A stretch of DNA of 64,000 bases from Lichina pygmaea (lineage: Eukaryota; Ascomycota; Lichinomycetes; Lichinales; Lichinaceae): contig OY730174.1 in the NCBI GenBank assembly GCA_963422465.1, forward strand, positions 496,001-560,000, in the 5' to 3' direction. Made by a program: the position numbers and the translations under genes. The notes below the pieces were generated by a model, which had not been told where the DNA came from, searched no databases, and was given only the letters and a program-made list of their open reading frames with translations. Shown here in pieces: positions 45,798-57,482 of the stretch (position 1 is its first letter; every line of letters begins with the position of its first letter).

Positions 45798-48700
45798 TGC
45801 TCCGACGAGGATCACGGACCGGGCGTCAACGCCGTGCCGAGCTCAGGCGAGTCGGGGGGGGCCAAGGGAGAAGGACGATATTAACGGGGACGGTGTGGCC
45901 AAGGGGACGAAGAGAAGCCGGCCGGCGATGGGGAGGAGCCAGCCTCCGGTGGGCGTTCGCGACGCAACGATCGTCGGCGTCGTCGTCGTCGTCGTCGTCG
46001 ACGAAGATGCCGAACCGAAATCGAACGATCGAACGGTCGAACGGACGAACGAACGAATCAAGAAACCGAAACGAACGTCGAGGTCCGGCCCCGGTCGATC
46101 GACGAAGGGAAGTGACAGAGATTGACGATACAACGAGGGATTGTCGGAGGGGAGGGGACCCGGAGGAGGAGGGGGGTTTCGAAGAGGAGATAAGGAGAAG
46201 CTTATGACGGAAGCCGAGTCGGAGGACGAGCACGACGGAAGAACGTCAGGCGGGCCGGCGGCGGAGACGGACAAGGGGAAGGGGAAGGAGAAGGAGAAGT
46301 CGAAGGTCGCGAAGCCGGTCGAGACGGTGACGGGGCCTGCCGGTCGCAATTCCACCGGGACGAAGGCGCTGTCGTACGCCGCAACACCGTCGGCCTTTTC
46401 GAGAGTGCCCAAGAACGAGGCTGAATATTGTTTTTCCCTCGGCGGCGGGAACAGAGACGGTGAGGCGAAGGGGAAAGATGAGACGTGAACGGCGGTTGTT
46501 TTGGATTCGACAGAGTGGGGACGCCGACGGTTAAGAAGGGCAAGGGAGGCGCTTGCGTCGTGTCGGAGCACGCTGAGACGCTGGTCCGGGAGGGGTGGGG
46601 GGGGATAGATGGCCCGTTCGACGGGGGGTATGGGACCGGTGGGAGCGTCGGGCGGTTGTCAGAGATTGGGCTTGCTTTCTTTTTCGTCGATGCTTTCCGG
46701 CTAGCGCTCCTCTTGCCAGAAAGATATGGAAGATGAATTGATGAAACAGGGTCGGTCGGCGGGGGGACTCGGTACGGTGAGCCAATAGAAATTCGAGAAA
46801 AAAAAAAAATTTTTCGCGCAGCGGCGCCCTGCCAACCGGCAACGATTCCTTTGATTTTGAGGGCGATCGCTCGAGGTTCTGGTTCCTTCCTCACTTCCTT
46901 GTTTTCGAGTCTCAGAAAAAATAATTCTCGATTTAATCCTTCTCCTGCTCACCTTCCGACTTCTGCTGCGTCTTGCGATCTTCTGCTTTCTCGTCGGCTT
47001 GCAGCCGCCAACAGAGATGTCGACTCACATCTTGGATCGGGCGCCAGATGCCGAAAATGATACGGACCCCAGGCCCGAGTAGCTGACCGCCCACACCCCG
47101 AAAGGAGCCGAATAGTGCCCCACGGCACCTACAGTACGTACAAAAATAAATCGACCGTCGGAGGTCGAATGACGAGCCGTAGCACGCACCCACGAAGGAG
47201 AGCGCATCGACGGGCGCGCTTGAGCCGACCGACGCTGTCCGACGTCGGAACGCCCAGCCCACCGACCGGAGAGGCCGATACTCGTACATCGTCGTTGCGG
47301 CCTCTTCTCACGGTTCCGTCGGACGTGTGACGATCAACAGAAATCGTCGGTGAGGTCGAATATAAGCCAGCTCCGTACGACCGCAGATTTGGATTACTAA
47401 TCCATCTTCTGGGGCCGGAAAAATCGTGATCGGTGCTGGTGCGGGAGTGGTCTATATTTGACCCACACCAAATGTCCTCTGTTAGTTCTCACATGTCTGA
47501 CCAAGCTTTTGCAGGTCGCGAAAGCTGTGATGTGCGAACCTCCATTCCACGAGTTGTGCCCAGCATCGAAGGACGAGGTCGGTGGCTGTGCACAAGTCGA
47601 GACACCCCGCTTGAACCTTTCGAAGAACTCCAAGAGGGCGACGACTTGACCGCTCGTAACCGTGCCCCGTTGCTGTGCCACCGAGGAGCGCTCGGGCCGA
47701 GATGCAGCCGCGCGATCACGCCGGTCGCCGCTCAGCCGAGTCCGAGATCTGGGCGGTCGACGGCCTGCTGCCATGGCCCTGCTGCAGAGACACACTCCCC
47801 GCTGCCTGGGCGCGGCTGGCGACGTCGCCGGTCCAGCTAAGCTGTGGCCCATGCCCCTCTTCTCCTCCCTCTTCCATCGTGCCACGAGCTGACCAACGTG
47901 GCAGACTGGCGGCATCGTTTCTTTGGTTTTTCCATCCGTGGCCGGGTCGATGGCGTCGATGCTGCCCACAGGACCTTGGACGCAGCCCGACTCGAGCTCG
48001 GCGTGCGGATCTCAGGGGCGGGCATGCGTGCGCCGTCCCGTCTCAGGCACGCTGAAACGATCGCGCGGTAGCGGACGACAGCAGTCGAGAGCGCCGATGT
48101 CGAAGTCCCGGCTAGACTCGGGCGGGACGATCAGGCTCGCGGAAGGCGGGAAAGCCATCCAAGAAAAGTAACGCTGCGGTGCGAGGTACGTAAGCACGGT
48201 AAGTACGAAGAACGGAGGGGGAAGAGCTGATGAAAAACAAAGCGGTAAGGTACTTCGTGCTGCTGTGGGTCCCACCGATGCCACGCTGGGAGGAGACGCG
48301 GAACCAAGTCTCGGCAAAAGTCAGCGTACCAGAACGGCTTTAGTGTAACTCGTACTTACGGACGAGCGTGACGAGGTACGAGCGCAGAGGAAGGCCCGTG
48401 GCCAGAACCAACGCCCAGGCTCTAACCGCAGGCGGGGAAAAGCCTCTGGCACGAACCGCTGCTTTTTTACTTGAACATTGTGTGCCGCAGCGAAGCGGCA
48501 GCATTCGAACGACGACGTGAGGTCGAGCCGGCCTAGCGGAAGCATGCAGGCATCCTTGTCGCAGCGGCTCGATGGACGGGGAATCCCAGAGGAGGAGACC
48601 ATTTGCAGAAGGTCGATAGAAGAAGTCGAAAGTCACGTGGCGGATTCCGTAACCATTGCCGTCGTGCAGGTAGAGTGGATCAAGAGTGGAAAGACCAGCG

Positions 48701-49247
48701 ATGAGAGTCTCTGATGATTCATTCGCATACGGTAACACGTATGTGATCAAAGCTCGGTGGTGTCGGAGGCAGTGTTGGTATTGCCCAAGACTCCAGATAC
48801 AAAGCGGACCCAAGCCCCGCGACGCACAGGAATCAAAGCGCTAACAACGCCGAGACGTGACAAGATCGCTGACAAAAGTCGGAGATGCAGAGGCGTGGGG
48901 AGATTACCGTTGCGGCCGCAGGGCTGAGCCCGGCTTAGTCAGCAGTGTTAGTCAGCTAGATGGGGGCCATACTCGTAATCGTACGAAGTACTCGTACAGT
49001 ACAGCGCTCGGGTCCGAGAAGGCGTTGATGATCATCATCTTCTCCCCGCTCAGAGCAGGCCATTGCCTTTTGGCTCCAGCAATCACCGAAAAGGCACTGG
49101 GTTTCAAGGTCGAGTGTCTACACCGTTACCGGTACCGGTAAGAGATGGCACACAGCACCGGGAGTAAGGTACAGTGATACTGACTGGCGTAGTACTGGAA
49201 GTGGGAGTAGTATATAGAGCTAGGACTATTGCCCTCACGTCGAGCTG
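45798..49247. other. Long gene-free region upstream of STE12
   Basis: About 3.4 kb with no protein I recognise. It includes CGAACGA-like repeats near 46030-46060 and an A/T homopolymer near 46799-46814. Several open frames of 70-240 codons overlap each other on both strands and look like GC-rich chance frames. A long STE12 5' leader or promoter is likely at the left side. Confidence 0.55.
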
Positions 49248-50696
49248 CTATAGATAATGAAGCTGCCAGTCTGCCTGATTTTGTTTGTTCTCCCGGTCAC
49301 GCCACTCGGTCAGCCGCTGTTGAAAGTCGTTCATCAGCTGCTGTTCAATTTCGGACATCGGCTGCTGTTCAAGGCTGTGGAAAGCCTTTGAGAGATCATC
49401 GTCGACAGCTGTCTCATCCACAAGGTGAGATTCGGAGAAGTGAGTGTCGTGCCTGTCATCTGTGTCCAGCTGTTCGGCAGGAAGATCCCTCGTAGGAAAG
49501 GGGGGCACAGGGAGCACTGGAGGGTCGGGTGTGGGAGTTGCAAGGGCTGCTCCTTGGGGATAAGCTACTTGTGTCACGTGGTCCTCACTCCATAGCCTGG
49601 TGGAGATCAAATTGGAGCTTGATCTAGTGGAAAGTACTCCGGCAGGCGAGGCTCCTTGTCTCCAGCAATTGTCATCGCTCGAGGTAGCAGATAGAGCACG
49701 GTGGGGAGCAGGCGGCACGGAATCCGAGACTGCCTCGGGAGGCACGGCTGGTCCCACGTCGGACTGTGTGCGGGCAGTCTCGAGATCATAAAGTTGGCCG
49801 TTGAAGAGCTCCCCGGGTGAGATGGGGATTGACAGGACTGATATATGTGATATGTCCGCCATACTCAATCCCGAGAGACACGACCACGTCTTGGATCGAG
49901 TGTTGATGGTGGACAGCGAAGCTGTCGACTTCGAGAAGGAAATCTTGCGGTACACGCGTGAGAGCTTGAGCTCCCATTCGAACGCGAGCGACGGGACCCG
50001 GAAATCAGAATGCGAGACTGGAGAGAAGCCGCCAACGGTGCTCCGTGGCTTGGCTGAATCGACACTGTGTCGATACGGGTCGCGTAATGTGGCTTCTGTA
50101 CCCTCTAGACGTTGCATTCGGCGCGCTAGGTCTTGGTTACTCGCCAGCAGCTCCGATATTGACGTGCTCAACTGAGACACTGAGTCTTCGACGTTCTCGA
50201 CGGTGTTACTAGTGGCATGTCAGTAACGGCACACTTCCCGCATTACGGCAACGCCCTATGATAAAGCTGACCTATTCATGATGGCAAGCATACACGATAG
50301 AGACAGCTTATGGTTCTGGAGCTGCTGAACGATCCTTGCAATTTTCGACTCCTTTCTGGACCAGATGACGCGCTCCAGAAGACCTGGACCGAATATCTGC
50401 ACTCCACTCACAGTCTCTTCAAGTTCAGAGACAGTGATGATGCAGCCTGTGAGAGTCGTCAAGACTTGATCGATCTGGATGCACGCCGTGTGCGCCAAGT
50501 CCTTTGAGGACTTTCTGAAGAGAAACACTTGCAGTTGCGAGACGAAGTTCAGGACGTTGTTCAGCTCAGCGACGACCGTCCGGGCTTGGTCGGGCGCCTG
50601 CTCCGCGCGCCGGACGAAGTCAGATATGACTGCTACGATCGACGGAATGGCATGCGTCAAGCCAACAACGGCTGCGGTGATAGAAAGTGGGTCCAT
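49248..50696 (-). CDS. Stand-alone HeLo-like / Fungal_N domain protein
   Basis: The start MDPLSITAAVVGLTHAIPSI is the signature of the fungal N-terminal domain found on many STAND/NLR-type and ankyrin proteins (Pfam HeLo_like_N / Fungal_N class). It is followed by helices with EQAPDQARTVVAEL and the coiled ENVEDSVSQL region. Two exons (50272-50696 and 49248-50208; 63-nt intron with GTCAGC donor) keep phase and give 461 aa. The rest is Ser/Pro-rich and ends with a Gln/Glu-rich helix. No NACHT, ankyrin or other sensor region follows, so it is an orphan signalling domain. Related domains act in membrane-targeted regulated cell death and self-recognition; no such role is shown here. Confidence 0.75.
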
Positions 50697-51131
50697 ATCG
50701 ATAATCGACGATGCCGTCGGAATTGTGACAGGGAACAGTATTGCGGTAGAACAGCTTCTGTGATGGCTGGTGTACCGTTCGACACACCCGGAACACAGGG
50801 TTGCCGAGAGCTCAGCGAGGCTCAGCAAGAGATAGCAAGGCTCAGCAAGACGCAGCCTTGTCCTGCGGCTTCCACGTACGGTATCTACTACTTCCAGTAG
50901 ATACAAGGTGGTACGAACATACGTGGCGACATCTCTGTTTTCCCCAGGAGGGGAAAGAAAGCACGCAGACAGCCATGTTAGAGTCCTCGACAGGAGTTGA
51001 GTTCAAGTAGTGTGCTGATGAAAGAAGCTCTTTGCTTGTAGGGTCGCAGAAACCTCTGAGCATGCAGGAGTGGGTGTTGTGGCTACAGGCCAGTCACGAG
51101 GGGCTTAGCTTAGTCAGATAAGCCCCTACGG
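50697..51131. other. Region between the Fungal_N gene and the mariner relic
   Basis: No gene is recognised; it probably holds the Fungal_N gene promoter. A GCTCAGC-like short repeat occurs near 50810-50850. Confidence 0.5.
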
Positions 51132-51133
51132 TA

Positions 51134-52214
51134 CGTAAGTTCGTGAGCAATGTATTGCCGGGTCGGTAATTTTGCGTGTCTTATTACTTTTGACACTATC
51201 CAGCTATTTGGAGTCCTGACGGCAGCGACACTCGAGGTCTGCCAGAAGATCACACTGCTCGCTGATACCTTGAAGTCTCCAGATACTTGTTCCCTCCCTC
51301 CAGCTTGATGATCTTCTGGATGGCGTGAGGGATCTGCTCAATCTAACACTGGATCTCACTTTGTGGGAGCTTATCCCAGCACTTAAGCTATACTTCTTCT
51401 GCTAGGCCTTGACATTTCAGAGAACCACTCTTTGTTGTCACCCACTTCACCCATGGCCAGCATAGCTCAATGGCGTTCAGATCCGGTGAGTTGCCTGGCC
51501 AGTCCAAGCACTCAAGGCTGTACTCTCCAAAAAGAGCAAGGTTATGTGGGGAAACATGAGGTGTTACTCTGTCCTCTTGCACAATTGTCTTGGGTTAATC
51601 TTTCTAGCATTCCTGAGTGAAAGGTAGGAGCTTCTGGTGTAGGATGATCTTGCTGTATCGATACTAATCAATTCCTCCTTTGCCTTGTTGTATAACTTTA
51701 CCTCTTTTGGCTGTGAAGTGCCATTGGGGTGTCTATCCTGCAGGCTTTTGTCGGAGATCACAATCTCCCTTGCAATTTCTACTGCTGACATCTCTCAGGA
51801 TTCATGGGTTGCTTGTACAAGCTCTAGCATCTGCTTCTCCTTCTCCTTGTCTATCACTTCAGGCTGGCCAGTCTTTGGTGCATCCTGCACATGTTCTGCT
51901 ATTATCTGCTTGGAGACTGATGGGTTGAATCCTCGCTCTTCGGCCTTTCTGCAGTTGTGTGATCTGCGACAAGGATATTCCAGTAATACTGCTGATTTCA
52001 GTATGAGACTTACCTTCTCCAGCCAGAGTAAGAGCCTGGACTCAGTCTGCAACAGTGTAGTTCTTCGTCTTCAGCATTTTGTGGGTGAGTTGATCAAGTT
52101 GGTCGAGTCAGTCAAGTTGGTCGGTCGAGGATCAGCTTTCTACCGTGGTTTACCCGAAAATTCATGAGACCACCAAAAGTATTGAGCCGGCAATACTTTG
52201 CGAACGAACTTACG
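51134..52214 (-). mobile_element. Tc1/mariner DNA transposon relic
   Basis: Terminal inverted repeats of 41 bp at 51134-51174 and 52174-52214 match at 34 of 41 positions (outer CGTAAGTTCGT, inner GTATTGCCGG) and are bordered by TA on both sides (51132-51133 and 52215-52216). Length (1081 bp), TA target and a decayed DDE transposase inside on the minus strand fit the Tc1/mariner superfamily. Confidence 0.85.
51388..52052 (-). pseudogene. Broken Tc1/mariner transposase
   Basis: Three minus-strand fragments can be read. The upstream one (about 51795-52052) has a helix-turn-helix-like segment ending KTGQPEVIDKEKE. The middle one is 51564-51791. The downstream one (51388-51582) has the DDE-region signature WPGNSPDLNAIELCW. 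Stops and frame changes separate them, so no active enzyme is made. Confidence 0.8.
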
Positions 52215-52216
52215 TA

Positions 52217-53373
52217 CGTACCGGTACATATGATCAGGCCTCGAGTCTTGGACTCGATACGGTACAGTGATTACGTAATTCGCTCGTAGATCATCCTCAG
52301 ACCCTCGACATGATCCTGGGCGAGATGCCAGAGCGGCCAGAACAGTACCTTGGAAGGAGGCAGAACAACGAAAACTTCTCTCTGACATGGCATGCTCCAA
52401 ATACCTCCGTGCGTTCGTACCAAGGATAAATATGTATCTGCCAGTCCGATCATTGCACGTATGTACATACGTACCGGTACCGGTGCTGTAAAAAATACCC
52501 CAACCATCTGATCGACCAGAGTCCTGAGGTCCCTGCGATGAGGTCCCTGCGATGATGAGATCTAGTTGCGATGCCCCGTCCAGGATCACCATACCACGTG
52601 CCTACGAATATGGAACGGAAGGAAGTGCAAAAGGACTAGGAAAAAGAAGCTTGATCCTGATGTGTGAGTAGAGGTTGTTCAACCATTGATCGAATATTGC
52701 CACAGACCTGTTGTGCCTGTGCTGTACAAGAGAGGAGATGCGATGCCACCACACAGTAGCATCTGATGGGAGTAGAGTATCCTACATTCTACCGGCCGCC
52801 AGCTCGACAGTTGATCCCTCCGGCCTGCTGCAGCCAAAAGAGGAAATCCACACTGGAAAACACTTGCTTGCTTGTACTGAGTACTGAGCGCTTTGAGATG
52901 CTGGAGGAAGCGGTGCGAATACTGCAGGATAGCGCAACAGCCAAAGAACTGCAAAAGAAATGTACAAGAATTGCAAAAGAGAAGGTTGGATTGATGAGGA
53001 GAAGTTGGATAACCATGAAAGACGGCTACTGACGTGTCGTGCCTATGTTATACAAGAGAGGAGATGGGATGCTGCCACACAGTAGCACGTGATAGGAGTA
53101 GAGTATCTTACAACATATACGTCCGTCCGCCGCGCTGCTGCGCCCTGCTGCGCCCAACGGAGAACCCACGCAGCAGAACCCCTGCTTGCTTGTATCGAGT
53201 GCTTCGAGATGCTGGAGGAAGTGCTTAGATTCAAGGAGAGATTGAAGAAAAGCGAAAAAGATCCCCTCTCAAGAGACTGTTGGCTTCCACCGTGGGAACA
53301 TGGCGTCAATCACAGTTTGCCAATCGACCGTGAGTAAAGAATCTCTGGAACGGTGGTGACCCGCTCAAGACCA
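52217..53373. other. Region with a diverged tandem duplication of about 0.3 kb
   Basis: The segments about 52705-52985 and 53030-53245 are related in the same orientation. Shared words include ACAAGAGAGGAGATG, CACACAGTAGCA, GGAGTAGAGTATC, TTGCTTGCTTGTA and GAGATGCTGGAGGAAG. Both copies keep an open plus frame ending in (E)xFEMLEE followed by charged residues, so they may be remnants of a small duplicated coding unit. GTAC-rich blocks occur near 52210-52230 and 52457-52485. Confidence 0.6.
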
Positions 53374-55672
53374 TCATGACGACGGCACGTTGGGATCGTC
53401 TAGCAGCCAATTCCAATCCTGGTCGAGGTCAAAGCTCAAGGCACGGCCCAAGAGCTGGCCGTCCGTGCCGGGCCCCGTACCGAGCCAGTAGTCCGAATGC
53501 GGCGCTTGCGACAACAAGCTGTTGAACGATACGAGAGGATCGATGGCGGGCGTCTCCAGAGGGGCAGATGCGCCGGCGGGAGTCTTGTGCCGTAAGATGT
53601 CCTCGTCTGGACTCAGGTCCGGCGTCGGCAGCGCCGCCTTGACGGCTCCGTTCGCCGAGCCTCCCTCCGCGACCGCCCTCAGCTGCGTTCCCGGCGCGAT
53701 GTTGACGGTACCAAAGAACGGGATCACGAGCGTGACGCCCTTGCCGCGGCAGATCTCGGAGTCGCGATCCCGGCCAGCGCGCAGGGTCTCGAGCACCTTC
53801 AGCGCCTGGACCGAAGCGACGCTGCCGACCTGCGTCGTCGATTCCCGCAAGAGGTCCACCATCTCGTTTACGAGGCTCCAGTCGGACTCTTCCTCCGGCC
53901 GTTTTCGGCTCGCCGACGTCGGAGACCCCAGCAGGTCGAGGACGAGCACGACGGCGGCGGTGAAGGCCTCGAAGTCGATCACCTTGCAGCTGTAGCTAAG
54001 GGTGCTGTTGTGGTACCTGATGAGACGATAGCGCTTGATCATCTCGCGCGCCGAGTTGAGGCAGACGGCGCGACTGCGTTCGACATGAGGCTCGACCGAC
54101 GCTCGGAGCATCCACGGCACGTGCAGCATGATTCGGACGTGGTGATGCCAGAACTGGATGATTTTGCGCTCGATGAAGGTTGCCGGATCCGTAGCTTGCC
54201 AATTTTCCAAACTCCACCAACCTTCGGGCGTCGACAGGGCAAGGCTGTCGAGCTGCTCGTCAAGTTCGGCCACCGCCTCGTCGGGCGGGTCCGAGTGCGA
54301 CTGTTGTACGTCGACCAAGCGACCGCAAATGGCGGCCACCTTGACCCGATACCGCTGCTCGAATCCTTCGGCGACGTTCGGCCTCACTTCGAGGCTTGAC
54401 TCGATGTACCGGTCCCGCGCCGAGTACGGTAGGCCGAGCAGCAGGCTTGAGAACCGATCCCATTGGTAGAGATCCCACCAAAGCCTTTTTCTCCGTCTCG
54501 CCGCGACGGTATCAGCCCTATGCGAGTCTCGGTGGATGCCGAGCAGCTGGGCGAGCGCCACACCGCGATTCGTTAGCAGCCATGCCTTTCGCGGCTGGCC
54601 CATGTTCACGTGGTACTTGGCCAGCAGCATGAGAAAGTTAAGGCCGTCCACGCTCGAAACCAGCTCATCGTGACTGGCGACCAGTCGCCGCACCGTGGAG
54701 ATGTCGCGCTCGATGGCTACGTCCACCGGCGTCGGTAGACCAAGACGGTCGCGGTGCGAGGCCGGCATCTGCTGGACGCTGATCGCGACGCAAATGACGA
54801 GACGCGCAAGCAAGGTCGGATGGCCGTTCCTTAGCGCAGCATCGACGAAGTGAGGGAACGATTCGCACTCTTCGTCACCGATGTCGAACGGAAACAGCTT
54901 GTGCCAGAACTCCCACACGATGGCCGTCGCCCCGAAGATAGCATCCATCTTGTCCCGGGTGGGGAGGGTCGCCAGGAGCGCCTGGCGGATTTTGGGATAT
55001 TTGTTCTGCTCCGCGACAGGCGGGCTGTTGAGCGGCTGCGGCTGTGTCTGCGGCGGCTCGAGCACGTTGGAGTCCGCTGCCTTCTCCACCGTGGCTGTCC
55101 CGTCTCTTGTCCGGCTTATCTACTCGAGTCAGAACGACCGAGCGTCCTGCAGGTGAGGATGGTAGCACGCACCACCGCATTATCGAAGAGCGAGAACAAA
55201 GTCGCATTGTCCAACTGTCCTGGTGTGTCGAGGGACGACTCGGACGAGGGAGTGAGGCTGTCCATCGTCATGCTGTCCGCGCTATCTGCAGCAGACGTTC
55301 GCCGGTCGTCCGGGTACTGGCCTGGCTGCTCCACATTGTGCATCAAGGACTCGACCAGGGCCTCGAGACGCCCAATTCTGTCTCGCACATTTCCCTTGCC
55401 GCTGTGCAGTTGCTCTTGGGGTCGGGCGTAGTCCTGGCTGACGCAGGCACTGCCGCGCAGCTCGCATTCGACACAAGATGAGGCATTGCTGGATGGAAAG
55501 TAGCAGCGAACTTTGCGGCGCTTGCCTGCTCAGGGTGTAAGCAAGCTTCCGTCGACGAGTGTCTCAGTAGAGCGGTACATTCAAAGCAGCTGTGTGTGCC
55601 TTTGCGCATTTTCCTCGGACGAGAACCATCGCTCGGCACTCCGATTGTGCGGGGTGGGATAGTAGTCTCCAT
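53374..55672 (-). CDS. Zn2Cys6 transcription factor with fungal regulatory domain
   Basis: Nuclear regulator of unknown target. The binuclear cluster is split by a 53-nt intron (55526-55578) and after splicing reads CFECKRRKVRC, then CVECELRGSAC, with six cysteines spaced as in the family. A linker helix follows (DRIGRLEALVESLMHNVEQ), then the fungal-specific regulatory domain (PF04082-like) with RRRKRLWWDLYQWDRFSSLLLGLPY. Exons are 55579-55672, about 55169-55525 and 53374-about 55094. The second intron is placed at about 55095-55168 by phase (weak GTGCTA donor, CTGAC branch), giving about 723 aa; its borders are uncertain by some bases. The start is the first in-frame ATG. No metabolic cluster is beside it. 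Confidence 0.88.
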
Positions 55673-56105
55673 TCCGACGATGGCGGACCCTCGGCGGAGC
55701 ACTGGTAAGTTATTGCCGTATAGACTTGCGTGCTGGATGGACGATTGTTACCGGCCGTTCCGGCCCCGAGGAGGCCGTGATTTGTACGTCACCAAGAACT
55801 AGCAGCTCCTCCGCCGAGCTCGCCGATCGGCAAACTTCAAGCTCCGACGTCCGTGGTTGGCTTACATCAGCGACTTTGGTGGGGCCGAGTCAGCTGACGT
55901 CACGTGGTGTGCGACCAACGAGTCAAAGCCTCCGGACAGCCTGATTAGCACGGAGATGAAGGTGGTGAGGATCGGCGGTGACCGTTAAGAACAACGAGGC
56001 AGGACATTCTGTTGATCGTTGGGCACATCCAGAGACTCGAAACACCGCTGCACCTATGGGAATCAGCGGTCGATGTGGAGGAGGCGAAGGTCGTGAGAAC
56101 GGCAA
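55673..56105. other. Intergenic region, FAF1 to Zn2Cys6 gene
   Basis: No gene is recognised. It lies between the FAF1 stop and the upstream side of the regulator gene. Confidence 0.55.
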
Positions 56106-57018
56106 TCAACGCCTGATGCCTGTAATGTCTGCTACGTCTCGTTTGCTGAGCTTCAAGATCCCTCCCTGAAACTTGCCCACCGTTGGATTACCAATTCCCC
56201 TCTCTCTTGTTTTGGACTTCTGCGTCTTGGTGATCTTGGCCTTCTCCAAGATGACGCCGTTCTCCCGAGCATCCCTTCTCCTGGTCACTTCCCGTTCCTT
56301 TGCCTTGGTCACAATTCCTCTTCGATGAGACATGGGCATCTTTGCCTGCGTGAGGATGGAGCCTTTCGCACCGAGCTGTTGCAAGCGTAGATCAGCCGCT
56401 TTATGCCGGTTGTTTCCGGCGAGAGACAAGGAGGCGTGAGGGTCCAGCAGATGGGATTCCTGGAGGAGTCGTTGAAGGGCGAGATCATTCTTCAAGTTCT
56501 CAGCGTCGCCGTCATTGTGTGAGTCGGTCTTGCCGGCCTTGCGGTTTTGTACCTGCTTGTCCTGGGCAGTGGCTGCAACCGTAGGGGGTCTTGCGGTCTG
56601 TATATCTGATCAGCATGGACGAGCTGCAGGTAGAGAGAGCTGTATGCTACCATAAACGCCTTGCGCTCTTCTCTGGAGGTTCTCTCGGCTATTGTATTGT
56701 CGGTGACTTGAACGATCTCTATACCATCTTCTGCCACACACGATTCAGCATAGGATCACGTAGCCGGCAACCTGCCAGCTTACCGCTCGACTCGGACAAC
56801 CCGCTCCACTCTGAGAACTCGTCTTCGTCAGGTGCTGGGCCGACCTTGTCAACTCTGGTCGCGGCAGGTGCCCGAGGTTCGAGCGGCTTGAACTGGGACT
56901 CGAAGTGCCGGCGCAAGGCATCCTGCATTGCCGTCGCCGGTTGAGAGCTGCTTGCTAGGTCATCTTCATGAGCTAATCCACCGGAAGCGCGAGGTCTCCT
57001 TTTCATTTTCGTCGCCAT
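56106..57018 (-). CDS. FAF1: Faf1-like 40S ribosome biogenesis factor
   Basis: Small nucleolar protein family needed for 18S rRNA processing and 40S assembly. The conserved block is clear: LLQESHLL, a segment ending LRLQQLGAKGSI, AKMPMSHRRGI, RRRDARENGVILEKAK and KFQGGILKLSKRDV. The N-terminus is a basic start followed by an acidic EDEFSEWSGL segment and DGIEIVQVTD. Three exons keep phase: 56784-57018, 56651-56730 and 56106-56597 (both introns 53 nt), giving 268 aa, shorter than yeast Faf1. The second acceptor is the later of two AGs, chosen by phase. ATG 57018 is preceded in frame only by non-ATG codons. Confidence 0.82.
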
Positions 57019-57482
57019 TGGTGCCACGACGCTGTCTTGGCACGTCTGGTTCTTATCCTTCTCAGAAGTCGGTGGTTGGAGACCTCACAGGAATCGTACG
57101 GTATGGTACTGTAGCGTGTGAAAACTCATGAGACTGTCTACGAGAAAAAAGTGAGACCAACGACATGTACTTCCGTATTTATGATAGGGCTAGCCCTAGA
57201 TCACGTCCACAATGATGCTCGTACGTCACGTGCACGATGTGGTAATGGCCACTGTTGGAGCTGGGAGGCAGGGAAGAGCCGTTATCAATTTCTCTAGGAA
57301 GAAGAACTCGCTATATACACGAATTCAACACCTGTTCGGTCCCTGCTCTGCAGCCCGCCGTAGTCCTTCCCGAGATTGGACCTCGGCAGTGTTGAAATCC
57401 CAACAGCCACCAAGGAGCTCCCGGTCGCGCCAGTCAATTGCGCTACGTCTGTACGAAGAGTTCGAGCACCAGCAGAGAAGCA
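57019..57482. other. Divergent promoter region of FAF1 and HIS6
   Basis: No gene is recognised; a CACGTG box occurs near 57226-57231. Confidence 0.5.

Noticed and set aside
45798-48813. Several 70-240-codon frames upstream of STE12
   Set aside because: They overlap on both strands, are low complexity and show no domain or splice structure that I can support.
33788-55672. Secondary-metabolite or catabolic gene cluster with the transporter and Zn2Cys6 regulator
   Set aside because: The two are about 18 kb apart with SED5, prenylcysteine oxidase, STE12 and the Fungal_N gene between, and no backbone or catabolic enzyme is present.
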